DNA of 64,000 nucleotides from Pseudomonadota bacterium (GCA_023387335.1 JAEWIF010000004.1:310001-374000); one strand, 5' to 3'. Shown: positions 10,078 through 18,656, numbered from the stretch's first letter. The notes: generated by a model not told the origin, from the sequence alone. Numbers and translations: made by a program.

Positions 10078-10974
10078 TCAGCGTTTGTCGGTGCCGGACC
10101 ACTGCAGCTCGAGCCAATCGCCATTCGCAGGTGTCAGACGCAGGCGCACGGGGCCGTAGTAGGCCGCCCCGGGAACGAACCACAGCTCCAGCCGCGCGTC
10201 GTATTCATGGCGCGGCGCGCGCGTGAGCTTGAGCGCGGCCGTGGGGACATCGGCCAGCGACAGCGCCTGCGTTCCTTCGACGATGAAACGCCAGTCGCCG
10301 GCTTCGCGCGCGGTGGCGGTCTGCAGGATCAACTCGGTCCCTTCCGGCCAGCCCTCGGGCCGCGCCGCCAGCAGCGCGCCCAGTTGCAACAGCACGCTGA
10401 GGCGATCCTGTGCGCCGGCGCGCAAGGGAGCGGCCGGTTGCTGGCCGCTGAAGACGATGCGGCCGGCGTCGCGATCGAAGTGCGCGGCTTCCTCGGTGCG
10501 TGAACGCTCGGAGAAACGGCGCGGTGCGAGCCCTTGCGCATCGAGCTCGCCGGCGCTGCGTTGCTCGCGCGTGGGCAGCGGCGGGATGGCGATGCGCAGG
10601 GTGGCCTCGTAGGTGCGTTCGTCGTGCTGCCAGTCCAGTACCGCGTGGCCGGTGAGGAGCGCGCCGCGGTGCCGGGTGGTGGCCGTGTAAGTCCACTGGG
10701 CGGAGCCCGTCAGTGCAACGGGTGGCGGAGCGATCGGAGAGGCCGCGGGCGCGGCATGGCGGCTTGTGGACGACGACTTCCGCGCAGGCCTTGCATCGAT
10801 GGGCGCAGGCGCGAGCGTGACCGTGCGAACTGCCATCGACTCGGTGCCGCGGTGCGGCTGGGTCCACGCGAGCCTGGTGCTGGGCGCGCCATCCAGCGCG
10901 ATCCAGTGGACGAACACCACGACCCCGAGCAGGACCAGCAGCGGCCGAGGCGGCAACCCCGGCCCCGCTTTCAT
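10078..10974 (-). CDS. DUF3108 domain-containing exported/anchored protein
   Basis: A 298-residue protein with an N-terminal hydrophobic helix (PLLVLLGVVVFVHWIAL, about residues 11-27), which is a signal anchor or signal peptide. A low-complexity Ala/Pro/Arg stretch follows (about 50-85). The DUF3108 beta-rich domain starts near residue 88 (GSAQWTYTATTRHRGALLTGHAVLDW) and ends in LELWFVPGAAYYGPVRLRL. DUF3108 proteins are periplasmic, of unknown role, and look like lipid- or envelope-stress beta-proteins. The ATG overlaps the iclR stop by ATGA, indicating coupled translation with the regulator. Confidence 0.82.
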   Translation of the reverse strand: MKAGPGLPPRPLLVLLGVVVFVHWIALDGAPSTRLAWTQPHRGTESMAVRTVTLAPAPIDARPARKSSSTSRHAAPAASPIAPPPVALTGSAQWTYTATTRHRGALLTGHAVLDWQHDERTYEATLRIAIPPLPTREQRSAGELDAQGLAPRRFSERSRTEEAAHFDRDAGRIVFSGQQPAAPLRAGAQDRLSVLLQLGALLAARPEGWPEGTELILQTATAREAGDWRFIVEGTQALSLADVPTAALKLTRAPRHEYDARLELWFVPGAAYYGPVRLRLTPANGDWLELQWSGTDKR

Positions 10975-11747
10975 CCGCGCCAGCCCAGGTCGCTGGAGAG
11001 TTGCGCGGCGGCCTGCTTGAGCGGGCCGTGCACCGCGCCGTCCCATTCGGGATCGAAGGTGCCGGTCGGCCCGAGCGCGACGATGCCCACGGCCATGTGG
11101 CCGTCGGCGTCGAACACCGGAACGCAGAAGCCCACGATGCCCGGCAGCAGCACGTCGACCACGCGCGCGGCGCCACGCTCGCGCACCTCGTCGAGCAGGG
11201 CGCGGGCCTGGGCCATCGACGCGGGCACGTCGGAGCGGGCCTGCTTCTGCGCGCGAGCGAGCTCCTCGCGCAGCAGGGGCGCGATCGCCTCGCGCGAGGC
11301 GTAGGCGGCGAAGCAGCGGCCGGTGGCCGAAGACAGCAGCGGCATCACGTCGCCCAGGCGCAGGTTCACCGTCACGGCCGAGGGCGACTCTTCCCAGTGG
11401 ACGATGGTCGGTCCGCGGTTGCCCCACACGGCCAGCGCCAGCGTGTGGCCGACGGTCTCCATCAGCGCCGCCACGCGTTCGCGCGCCAGCTTGATGGCGT
11501 CCAGGCGCGAGAGCGAAGCCAGACCGAGCTTGAGCGCGGCCGGGCCGAGGTCGTAGCGCGTGGTCGCGGGGTCCTGCGCCACCAGCTGCAGCCGCTGGAA
11601 GCTCACGAGGTAGCGGTGCGCCTTGGCGGCGCTCATGCCGGCGGCCGCGGCCAGGTCGCGCAGCATGAGCGGACCGGGCGCCTTGCCCAGCGCGTCGAGC
11701 AGCGCGAAGCCCACCTCCACCGACTGGATTCCGGCGCGTTCCTTCAT
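10971..11747 (-). CDS. IclR-family transcriptional regulator
   Basis: A 258-residue IclR-type regulator with an N-terminal winged helix-turn-helix (residues 6-65; GPLMLRDLAAAAGMSAAKAHRY) and a C-terminal GAF-like effector domain (about 75-255; VWGNRGPTIVHWEESPSAV, GFCVPVFDADGHMAVGIVALG). It is divergent from the fumarylacetoacetate-hydrolase-family gene across 100 bp that contains an inverted repeat. This is the typical arrangement for local control of a catabolic gene, so that hydrolase is the likely target. Inducer unknown. Confidence 0.88.
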   Translation of the reverse strand: MKERAGIQSVEVGFALLDALGKAPGPLMLRDLAAAAGMSAAKAHRYLVSFQRLQLVAQDPATTRYDLGPAALKLGLASLSRLDAIKLARERVAALMETVGHTLALAVWGNRGPTIVHWEESPSAVTVNLRLGDVMPLLSSATGRCFAAYASREAIAPLLREELARAQKQARSDVPASMAQARALLDEVRERGAARVVDVLLPGIVGFCVPVFDADGHMAVGIVALGPTGTFDPEWDGAVHGPLKQAAAQLSSDLGWRG

Positions 11748-11765
11748 GCGCGGAGGCGTCGGCTA

Positions 11766-11786
11766 GAATTTCGTTTAGGTAAATTC
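11766..11786. promoter_or_regulatory. AT-rich inverted repeat, candidate IclR operator
   Basis: GAATTT (11766-11771) and AAATTC (11781-11786) form a perfect 6-bp inverted repeat with a 9-base spacer. They sit in an unusually AT-rich patch between iclR and the hydrolase gene. Half-site size and spacing fit an IclR dimer site and would overlap the iclR promoter. Assignment rests on position and symmetry only. Confidence 0.45.
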
Positions 11787-11847
11787 ATTTCACTATGCGT
11801 AACGCTGCAGGACTGTAGCGCAGCACGCGAAAAGAAGGCAAATCCCG

Positions 11848-12858
11848 ATGAAGCTCGCGACGTACAAGGACGGTTCCCGCGACGGCCAGCTGGTGGTGGT
11901 GTCGCGCGACCTGGCGACGGCCCATTATGCGACCGGCATCGCGGGCAAGCTCCAGCAGGCGCTGGACGACTGGGGCTTCATCGCCCCGCAACTGCAGGAC
12001 CTGTACGAGGCCCTGAACAGCGGCAAGGCGCGCCACGCCTTCCCGTTCGAGCCGCAGCGCTGCATGGCGCCGCTGCCGCGCGCCTACCAGTGGGCGGACG
12101 GTTCGGCCTACATCAACCATGTGGAGCTGGTGCGCGCCGCGCGCAAGGCGGAAGTGCCCGAGACCTTCTACACCGACCCGCTGATGTACCAGGGCGGCAG
12201 CGACGACTTCCTGGGCCCGTGCGACGACGTGGTGGTGCCCAGCGAGGACTACGGCATCGACTTCGAGGCCGAAGTCGCGGTGGTCACGGGCGACGTGCCG
12301 ATGCGTGCCACGCCCGAGCAGGCGCTGGAGGGCATCCGCCTGGTGATGCTGGCCAACGACGTCAGCCTGCGCAACCTGATCCCGGCGGAGCTGGCCAAGG
12401 GCTTCGGCTTCTTCCAGAGCAAGCCCGCGACCGCGTTCAGCCCGGTGGCCGTCACGCTCGACGAGCTGGGCGACGCCTGGCAGGCGGGGCGCCTGCACCT
12501 CACGCTGCAATCGACCTGGAACGGCCGCCGCGTCGGCATGTGCGAGGCGGGCCCGGAGATGACCTTCCACTTCGGCCAGCTGATCGCCCACGTCTGCAAG
12601 ACGCGCAACGTGCGCGCCGGCAGCATCGTCGGCTCGGGCACCGTCAGCAACAAGGGCGTGGAGCAGAACGGCCGGATGGAATGGCCCAAGGGCTACAGCT
12701 GCATCGCCGAGAAGCGCGCGATCGAGACCATCCAGGACGGCAAGCCCTCGACCGACTTCATGAAGTTCGGCGACACCATCCGCATCGAGATGAAGGGCAA
12801 GGGCGGCCAGTCGATCTTCGGCGCGGTCGACCAGAAGATCGTGGCGCCGCAGGGCTGA
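11848..12858 (+). CDS. fumarylacetoacetate hydrolase family protein
   Basis: A 336-residue FAH-superfamily enzyme. An N-terminal domain (MKLATYKDGSRDGQLVVVSRD ...) precedes the catalytic FAH fold starting around residue 110. The metal-site acidic residues can be seen in YGIDFEAEVAVVTGDV, with further core motifs at LVMLANDVSLRNL and GSGTVSNKG. The family hydrolyses C-C bonds in acylpyruvates, or hydrates keto-pentenoates, in aromatic-acid catabolism. The 330-residue architecture with this N-terminal extension is common in Burkholderiales next to homogentisate or related pathways. No other pathway gene is adjacent, so the substrate is not assigned. Probably controlled by the divergent IclR protein. 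Confidence 0.85.
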   Translation: MKLATYKDGSRDGQLVVVSRDLATAHYATGIAGKLQQALDDWGFIAPQLQDLYEALNSGKARHAFPFEPQRCMAPLPRAYQWADGSAYINHVELVRAARKAEVPETFYTDPLMYQGGSDDFLGPCDDVVVPSEDYGIDFEAEVAVVTGDVPMRATPEQALEGIRLVMLANDVSLRNLIPAELAKGFGFFQSKPATAFSPVAVTLDELGDAWQAGRLHLTLQSTWNGRRVGMCEAGPEMTFHFGQLIAHVCKTRNVRAGSIVGSGTVSNKGVEQNGRMEWPKGYSCIAEKRAIETIQDGKPSTDFMKFGDTIRIEMKGKGGQSIFGAVDQKIVAPQG

Positions 12859-12866
12859 GAAGGCCC

Positions 12867-12952
12867 GTCATTCCCGCGAAGGCGGGAATCCAGGGCGTCC
12901 GCCTTCAGCGGACATCATGGAAGCACTGGATCCCCGCCTTCGCGGGGATGAC
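12867..12952. repeat. REP-like composite inverted repeat
   Basis: Two 27-base arms face each other at 12867-12893 and 12926-12952. Each contains its own hairpin (ATTCCCGCGAAGGCGGGAAT and ATCCCCGCCTTCGCGGGGAT), and the outer ends GTCATTCCC and GGGGATGAC are complementary. The 32-base centre is unrelated. This matches the widely dispersed proteobacterial intergenic repeat built on ATTCCCGC-N-GCGGGAAT (dRS3/REP-like). It lies between the convergent hydrolase gene and otsA and would form strong 3'-end structures in both transcripts. Confidence 0.85.
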
Positions 12953-12957
12953 GACAT

Positions 12958-14361
12958 TCAGAGCCGCAGCCACGGCGTCCCCGACTCCTCCGCCTCCGCC
13001 TGCTGCAGCGTGTGCAGGAACGAGTCGCACCACCAGTGCACGTCCGTGCGCTGCAGCGTCGCGAACAGGGCCTCGTGGCGTTCGCGGCGCTCTTCCAGCG
13101 GCATCGCCAAAGCCAGGTGGATCGCGGCGGCCGTGCCCTCGGTGTCGTAGGGATTGACCATCAGCGCTTCCTTCATCTGCTCGGCCGCGCCGGCGAAGCG
13201 TGAAAGCACCAGCACGCCGGGGTCTTCCGGGTCCTGCGACGCGACGAACTCCTTGGCGACCAGGTTCATGCCGTCGCGCAGCGGCGTGACGAGGCCCACG
13301 CGGCTGGCGCGGTACAGGCCCGGCAACCGCGCCCGCGCCACCGTGCGGTGCATGTAGCGCACCGGCATCCAGTCGAGCTCGCCGTAGTTGCCGTTGATCG
13401 AGCCGCACAGGCTCTCCAGCTCGTGCAGGATGTCCGTGTAGGCGCTGACGTCCTCGCGGCTCGGTGACGCGATCTGGATCAGCGTGGCGCTCTGGCGCGT
13501 TTCCGGATAGCGCCGCAGCAGCTCGCGGAAGGCGCGCATGCGCTGCGGCAGGCCCTTGGAGTAGTCGAGCCGGTCGACGCCCACCAGCAGCTTGCGGCGG
13601 GAGTACTCGCGCTTCATGCGCTCGTACATCTCCTGCGCCTCGGGCGCTTCGGTCACCGCCTTGAACTCGTCCACGTCGATGCCGATCGGGTAGGCGCCCG
13701 CGTGGATGGTGCGATTGAAGACGCGCCAGCGGCCCTCTCCGGCCGGCTGCGCATGCGCCTCCGACTGGATGTAGGCGCAGAAGTGCTCGTGGTCCGCCTC
13801 GCTCTGGAAGCCGACCACGTCGTACTGGCACAGGCCCTTCATCAGCCAGTCGTGCCCCGGGATGGCGGCCACGATCAGCGGCGGCGGCAGCGGGATGTGC
13901 AGGAAGTAGCCGATGCGCTGCTTGCAGCCCAGCGAGCGCAGCTCCGCGGCCAGCGGGATCAGGTGGTAGTCCTGAACCCAGATCACGTCGTCGGGCTGCA
14001 GCATCGGCAGCAGCGTGCGCGCGAACATCTGGTTCACGCGCCGGTAGCCTTCGATGTAGCCGGCGTCGAAGTCGGCCAGGTCCAGCCGGTAATGGAACAC
14101 CGGCCACAGCACGCCGTTGGAATAGCCGACGTAGTAGGACTCGTAGTCCTCCTTGTCGAGGTCCACCGTCGCCAGCGTCACCGAGCCGGCGTGGTGCACG
14201 TGCAGCTGCGGCTTGTCGTCGCCTTCCGCGAGCTTGCCGCTCCAGCCGAACCAGAGGCCTCCGCTGTTGTTCAGCACTTCGCCCAGCGCGACGGCCAGGC
14301 CGCCCGCCGCGGTCTTGCGCGGATCGGCGACCCGGTTGGAAACAACCACGAGCCTGGACAT
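12958..14361 (-). CDS. otsA: alpha,alpha-trehalose-phosphate synthase
   Basis: This 467-residue GT20 enzyme makes trehalose-6-phosphate from UDP-glucose and glucose-6-phosphate for osmoprotection. Visible signatures are the N-terminal MSRLVVVSNRVADP, GWSGK near residue 40, VWVQDYHLIPLAAELR, GVDRLDYSKGLPQR (the GT20 nucleotide-sugar site) and PLRDGMNLVAKEFVASQ. Length is normal for the family. It is the last gene of the otsB-GH15-otsA operon; its ATG shares one base with the upstream stop (TGATG), so re-initiation coupling is likely. Confidence 0.96.
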   Translation of the reverse strand: MSRLVVVSNRVADPRKTAAGGLAVALGEVLNNSGGLWFGWSGKLAEGDDKPQLHVHHAGSVTLATVDLDKEDYESYYVGYSNGVLWPVFHYRLDLADFDAGYIEGYRRVNQMFARTLLPMLQPDDVIWVQDYHLIPLAAELRSLGCKQRIGYFLHIPLPPPLIVAAIPGHDWLMKGLCQYDVVGFQSEADHEHFCAYIQSEAHAQPAGEGRWRVFNRTIHAGAYPIGIDVDEFKAVTEAPEAQEMYERMKREYSRRKLLVGVDRLDYSKGLPQRMRAFRELLRRYPETRQSATLIQIASPSREDVSAYTDILHELESLCGSINGNYGELDWMPVRYMHRTVARARLPGLYRASRVGLVTPLRDGMNLVAKEFVASQDPEDPGVLVLSRFAGAAEQMKEALMVNPYDTEGTAAAIHLALAMPLEERRERHEALFATLQRTDVHWWCDSFLHTLQQAEAEESGTPWLRL

Positions 14362-16157
14362 CAGATCACCGTGTCCCAGGGCGCGGACAGGCGCACCGCG
14401 GCGTTGATCAAGCCGACCATCGAATAGGTCTGCGGGAAGTTGCCCCACATCTCGCCGGTCTGCGAATGCGTGTCCTCGGACAGCAGGCCCAGCGGGTTGC
14501 GGCTGGCCAGCATGATCTCGAAGATCTCGCGCGCCTGCGGCTTGCGGCCGATGCGCGCCAGCGCGTCGATGCGCCAGAAGGTGCAGATGTTGAACGCCGT
14601 CTCCGGCTTGCCGAAGTCGTCCGCCGCCTCGTAGCGGCGCATGTACGGACCGTCGCCCAGCGATTTCTCCAGCGCGTCCACGGTGGCAACGAAGCGCGGG
14701 TCCTTCGGGTCGATGAAGTTCACCTCGGCCATCAGCAGCGCGCTGGCGTCGAGGTCGCGGCCGCCGAAGCTCTCGGCGAACGACTGGCGCTCCTCGCTCC
14801 ACGACTCGCGCAGGATGCGCTCGCGGATGGTGTGGGCGCGCTCGCTCCAGTAGTTGGAGCGGTCCTTGAGGCCCAAGGTGCCCGCCACCTTGGCGAGGCG
14901 GTCGCAGGCGGCCCAGCTCATCAGCGCCGAGGAGGTGTGGATGCGCGCGCGCGTGCGCAGCTCCCACATGCCGGCGTCGGGCGTGTCGTAGATGCGGAAG
15001 GCCTGCTCGCCCACGGCCTCGAGCGAGGCGAATTCGGCGCGGCCGGCGCGGCGCAGCAGGCGGTGGTCGTGGAAGGCCTGCGCGGCGCCCAGCACGATGT
15101 TGCCGTACACGTCGTGCTGGAAGTGCTCGGCCGCCTGGTTGCCCACCCGCACCGGGCCCATGCCGCGGTAGCCGGGCAGGTGCTCCATGATGGATTCGGG
15201 CAGCTGGTCCTCCTGGCCCACGCCGTACAGCGGCTGGATGTGGCCGCCGCGAGACCGCACGATTACGTTGGTCAGCCAGCGCAGGTACTCCTCCATGGTC
15301 GCCACCTCGGAGATGCTGTTGAGCGCGCGCACCACGAAGAAGGCGTCGCGCAGCCAGCAGAAGCGGTAGTCCCAGTTGCGTCCGCTGTTGGGCGCCTCCG
15401 GGATGCTGGTGGTCATCGCGGCGATGATCGCGCCGGTGTCCTCGAACAGCGACATCTTCAGCGTGATGGCCGCGCGGATCACCGCGTCCTGCCACTCCAG
15501 CGGCAAGGCCAGCGCGCGCGACCAGTTGCGCCAGTAGGCCACCGTGTCCTGCTCGAACGAGCGCGCGGTCTCCTCGATGCCGCCGGTCAGCGTCTCGTCC
15601 GGACCCATGATGAAGTTCAGCGGCCGGTCGACCACGAAGAAGGTCTCGGACAGGATGTAGTCGATCGGCGCGTCTGTGTTCACGCGCAGCGTCTGAGAGT
15701 TGCCGACGAAGCGGATGTGGGTGCTGCCGCGCGTGACGTCGGGCTTGTGCCGGCCCCAGTCGAAGCGCGGCCGCAGGATCACCCGCATGCGCGGCGTGCC
15801 GCCCAGCACGCGCACCCGGCGGATCAGCGTCAGCGGCCGGAAGGTGCGGCCGCGGTTCCAGAAACGCGGCGCGAAGTCGGTGATCTCGATGCCCTGGCCC
15901 TGGCGGTCGTACAGGCGCGTGTGCAGCACCGCGGTGTTGGGCTCGTACTGGTGCTCGCTGCGCGCGAAGTCCTCCAGCTCGAAGGTCCAGACGCTGGCCG
16001 CCTCGCTCGGGTCCAGCAACGCGTTGAACACCGGGTCGCCGTCGAAGCGCGGCAGGCAGCACCAGACGATGCTGCCGCGCTCGTCCACGAGCGCGCTGTA
16101 GGCGCAGTTGCCGATGACGCCCAGGTTCAGGTTCGGGACCGAGAGATTCGATTTCAT
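14361..16157 (-). CDS. glycoside hydrolase family 15 protein (glucoamylase/trehalase-like)
   Basis: A 598-residue cytoplasmic GH15-type enzyme. The N-terminal beta-sandwich begins at IGNCAYSALVDERGSIVWCCLPRFDGDPVF. The (alpha/alpha)6 barrel carries the diagnostic NSGRNWDYRFCWLRDA, GVGQEDQLPESIMEHLPGYRG and the C-terminal NFPQTYSMVGLINAA motifs. GH15 proteins of this class include trehalases of Mycobacteria and archaea and uncharacterised glucan hydrolases. Sitting between otsB and otsA with overlapping stop/start codons on both sides, it is made together with the trehalose-synthesis enzymes. It may recycle trehalose, act on a related glucan, or proofread. No signal peptide. Confidence 0.88.
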   Translation of the reverse strand: MKSNLSVPNLNLGVIGNCAYSALVDERGSIVWCCLPRFDGDPVFNALLDPSEAASVWTFELEDFARSEHQYEPNTAVLHTRLYDRQGQGIEITDFAPRFWNRGRTFRPLTLIRRVRVLGGTPRMRVILRPRFDWGRHKPDVTRGSTHIRFVGNSQTLRVNTDAPIDYILSETFFVVDRPLNFIMGPDETLTGGIEETARSFEQDTVAYWRNWSRALALPLEWQDAVIRAAITLKMSLFEDTGAIIAAMTTSIPEAPNSGRNWDYRFCWLRDAFFVVRALNSISEVATMEEYLRWLTNVIVRSRGGHIQPLYGVGQEDQLPESIMEHLPGYRGMGPVRVGNQAAEHFQHDVYGNIVLGAAQAFHDHRLLRRAGRAEFASLEAVGEQAFRIYDTPDAGMWELRTRARIHTSSALMSWAACDRLAKVAGTLGLKDRSNYWSERAHTIRERILRESWSEERQSFAESFGGRDLDASALLMAEVNFIDPKDPRFVATVDALEKSLGDGPYMRRYEAADDFGKPETAFNICTFWRIDALARIGRKPQAREIFEIMLASRNPLGLLSEDTHSQTGEMWGNFPQTYSMVGLINAAVRLSAPWDTVI

Positions 16158-16900
16158 GCGGAAGCTTTCCGGGCCACTTTCATCGCGACCGCGTTTTCGA
16201 ATTCGAGGCGCAGCGCGCCGGGATTGGCCAGCCGCTGCCAGGCGACCGTGGGCCCTTCGCCCACCTTCACGCCCAGGCCGCCGAGCCGCTGCACGGCGGC
16301 GAAGCCGGCCTCGTCGGTGACGTCGTCGCCCACGAACACGGGCGTGCGGCCGAGGAAGGGGCCCTCGCGCAGGAACGCTTCGATGGCGCTGCCCTTGCTG
16401 GCGCCGCCCGGCTTGGCCTCCACCACCATCTTGCCGCGCAGCAGCGTCAGGCCGGGCGAACGCTCCACCGCTTCCTGCATCGCCTGGCAGCAGACGCGCT
16501 CGAGGTGCGGCGCCTGCCGGTAGTGCACGGCGACGGAGCGGTCCTTGTGTTCCACCAGCAGCTGCGGATGCTGCTCCAGCAGCACGGCGGCGGCGTGCTC
16601 CACCTCGTCCAGCGGATGCCGCGGCAACATGTCCACCGCGCCGTCGGCCGCGCGCCGCTCGGCGCCGTGCACGCCCGCGACGGGCAGGCGCAAGGGCTCC
16701 AGGTACTCGTCGATCTCGCGGATCGGCCGGCCGCTGACGACGGCGACCGCGCCCGACAGGTACTGCTGTAGCGCGTCGAGCGTGGGCACGAGACCACAGG
16801 GGACCACCACCGCGCCGGGTTCCGGCGCTATGTCCACCAGCGTGCCGTCGAAGTCCAGGAACAGCGCGCAGGCCGGACTCAGGATGTCCACAAAATTCAT
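16154..16900 (-). CDS. otsB: trehalose-6-phosphate phosphatase
   Basis: This 248-residue HAD-superfamily phosphatase removes phosphate from trehalose-6-phosphate. HAD motif I is DFDGT (about residues 16-20), motif II is in VVSGRPIREID, motif III Lys lies in AKPGGASKGSAIEAF, and motif IV is FVGDDVTDE. The ATG giving MNFVDILSPACALFLDFDGT was chosen because HAD motif I sits close to the N-terminus in OtsB; a start 13 codons upstream adds only Arg-rich, unconserved sequence. First gene of the operon; its stop overlaps the GH15 start by ATGA. Confidence 0.93.
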   Translation of the reverse strand: MNFVDILSPACALFLDFDGTLVDIAPEPGAVVVPCGLVPTLDALQQYLSGAVAVVSGRPIREIDEYLEPLRLPVAGVHGAERRAADGAVDMLPRHPLDEVEHAAAVLLEQHPQLLVEHKDRSVAVHYRQAPHLERVCCQAMQEAVERSPGLTLLRGKMVVEAKPGGASKGSAIEAFLREGPFLGRTPVFVGDDVTDEAGFAAVQRLGGLGVKVGEGPTVAWQRLANPGALRLEFENAVAMKVARKASA

Positions 16901-16991
16901 GGACCGTGAAAGTAACACCGAGCCGGCGCGGCCGCGCACCCCGCGTACCGCCTGCCTGTGTAGGAGACTTCCTACCCGCGGCCGGACGTGT

Positions 16992-17405
16992 TCAGGTTTC
17001 GTACACCCGATCGAGCGAATCGAACCCCTTGACCTCGATCGGATTGCCGCACGGGTCCTGGAAGAACATGGTCCATTGCTCGCCGGGCTGGCCGGGATAG
17101 CGAAGGTGCGGCTCGATCACGAACTTCGTGCCGGCCGCGCGCAGCCGTTCGGCCAGCGCCTGCCATTGCGGCAGTTCCAGGATCAGCCCGAAGTGCGGCA
17201 TCGGCACCAGCTTGTCGCCCACGCGGCCGGTCAGGCTGGTGGCGAACGGCGTGCCCCGGTGCAGCGAGATCTGGTGGCCGAAGAAATCGAAGTCCACCCA
17301 GGTGTCCGTGCTGCGGCCCTCGGTACAGCCGAGCACGCCGCCGTAGAAGCGGCGCGCCTCGTCGAGGTCGGTCACGTGGTAGGCCAGGTGGAATAAGCTT
17401 CTCAT
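16992..17405 (-). CDS. VOC-family (glyoxalase/extradiol dioxygenase fold) protein
   Basis: A 137-residue single-module vicinal-oxygen-chelate protein. The candidate metal ligands are His in LFHLAYHVTDLDEARRFY, His in MPHFGLILELP and Glu in CGNPIEVKGF, the usual placement for the family. The module pair and the FFQDPCGNPIE ending look like a lactoylglutathione-lyase/bleomycin-resistance type enzyme of unknown substrate. It is divergent from the enoyl-CoA hydratase gene with only 26 bp between the start codons, so their promoters must overlap the opposite coding regions. Confidence 0.85.
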   Translation of the reverse strand: MRSLFHLAYHVTDLDEARRFYGGVLGCTEGRSTDTWVDFDFFGHQISLHRGTPFATSLTGRVGDKLVPMPHFGLILELPQWQALAERLRAAGTKFVIEPHLRYPGQPGEQWTMFFQDPCGNPIEVKGFDSLDRVYET

Positions 17406-17431
17406 TCCCCAAGCCTACCCGACGCAAGACG

Positions 17432-18235
17432 ATGGACTACTCGCGCTACCAGACCCTTTCGATCAGCCGCCGGGGGCCGTCCGATTCGGTGCTCGACATC
17501 GTCATGCGCGCGCCCAACGGCAAGCTGCCGACGGCCGGCCACGAAGGCCATCGCGAGCTGGCCGAGATCTGGCGCGACGTCTCGGCCGACGAAGGCGTGC
17601 GCTGCGCCGTGCTGCGCGGCGAGGGCCAGGGCTTCTCCGGCGGCGGCGACCTGTCGCTGGTGCAGGACATGGCCAGCGACTTCGAGGTGCGCAGCCGCGT
17701 GTGGAAGGAAGCGCGCGATTTGGTCTACAACGTGATCAACTGCGACAAGCCCATCGTCAGCGCGCTGCACGGACCGGCGGTGGGTGCGGGCCTGGTGGCG
17801 GGCCTGCTGGCCGACATCCCGATCGCGGCCAAGGACGCCCGCATCGTGGACGGCCACACCCGCCTGGGCGTGGCGGCCGGCGACCATGCGGCCATCGTCT
17901 GGCCGCTGCTGTGCGGCATGGCCAAGGCCAAGTACTACCTGATGCTGTGCGAGCCGGTCAGCGGCGAGGAGGCCGAGCGCATCGGCCTGGTGGCGCTGGC
18001 GGTCGAGCGCGACCAGCTGCTGCCCAAGGCGTACGAGGTGGCGGACCGGCTGGCGCAGGGCAGCCAGAGCGCGATCCGCTGGACCAAGTACTCGCTCAAC
18101 AACTGGCTGCGGCAGGCCGGTCCGGCGTTCGACACCTCGCTGGCGCTGGAATTCATGGGATTCGCCGGGCCCGACGTGCGCGAAGGCGTGGCTTCGCTGC
18201 GCGACCGGCGTCCGCCGAAGTTCGGCGGCAACTGA
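17432..18235 (+). CDS. enoyl-CoA hydratase/isomerase family protein
   Basis: A 267-residue crotonase-fold protein. The oxyanion-hole segments are visible as GEGQGFSGGGDLS (about residues 67-79) and HGPAVGAGLVAGLLAD (about 110-125), with the helix-9 region GVAAGDHAAIVWPLLCGMAKAKYYL. At the position where crotonases carry the second catalytic Glu it has Asp/His (AGDHAA), so the exact reaction (hydration, isomerisation, or other CoA-thioester chemistry) is uncertain. No fatty-acid or aromatic operon partner is adjacent; the divergent VOC gene is the only neighbour that could be co-regulated. Confidence 0.85.
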   Translation: MDYSRYQTLSISRRGPSDSVLDIVMRAPNGKLPTAGHEGHRELAEIWRDVSADEGVRCAVLRGEGQGFSGGGDLSLVQDMASDFEVRSRVWKEARDLVYNVINCDKPIVSALHGPAVGAGLVAGLLADIPIAAKDARIVDGHTRLGVAAGDHAAIVWPLLCGMAKAKYYLMLCEPVSGEEAERIGLVALAVERDQLLPKAYEVADRLAQGSQSAIRWTKYSLNNWLRQAGPAFDTSLALEFMGFAGPDVREGVASLRDRRPPKFGGN

Positions 18236-18240
18236 TCCGT

Positions 18241-18260
18241 ACGCGCGACGCGCGTCTTTT
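18241..18260 (+). terminator. rho-independent terminator after enoyl-CoA hydratase gene
   Basis: ACGCGC/GCGCGT forms a tight hairpin around a GAC loop, followed by CTTTT, starting five bases after the hydratase stop. It separates this gene from the copper locus. Confidence 0.6.
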
Positions 18261-18308
18261 GCTGCGGCCGCGCACGCGGCGCGCGAAACGGTGGCCATAA
18301 TCGGCCGC

Positions 18309-18656
18309 ATGCAGTCCCTGCGCCAAGCCCGCTTCCTCGCCCGCCTCGTGCTGGCGTGGTTCGCGTTGGCGATCGGCGTGGCCGTGGCGTCTCCCGTCGT
18401 GCAGCCCAAGGCGACCCAGCTGGTCTGCAGCGGCGGCACGATGAAGCTGCTGGTGCAGGGCGACGGCGACGATTCCGCCTCGGCCCTGACGCTGGACTGC
18501 CCGCTGTGCGCCACCCCGGCCGGTCCGCCGCCGGTGATCGCCGCCACCGGCGTGCAGGTGGGACTCTCGTATGCCGTGCAGCCGGTCCCGGCCGCACGCC
18601 TGGCGGCGCGGACCGCCGCGCCCTTGCCCGCCCGCGGGCCTCCTTCGCTCTCCTGA
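18309..18656 (+). CDS. DUF2946 family protein, first gene of copper locus
   Basis: A 115-residue protein with an N-terminal hydrophobic helix (about residues 10-27, FLARLVLAWFALAIGVAVAS) acting as signal peptide or anchor. A short periplasmic part carries one Cys (LVCSGG) and a CPLCATP motif, the arrangement of DUF2946 proteins. DUF2946 genes commonly sit next to TonB-dependent copper receptors and PCuAC chaperones, as here, and the Cys pair suggests metal binding; function is not established. The ATG at 18309 is only eight bases after a CATAAT -10-like element (18296-18301), suggesting a very short or leaderless message. Confidence 0.72.
   Translation: MQSLRQARFLARLVLAWFALAIGVAVASPVVQPKATQLVCSGGTMKLLVQGDGDDSASALTLDCPLCATPAGPPPVIAATGVQVGLSYAVQPVPAARLAARTAAPLPARGPPSLS

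Noticed and set aside
10078..10200. Terminator between DUF3108 and DUF3567 genes
   Set aside because: No hairpin with T tract could be found in the 102-bp gap.
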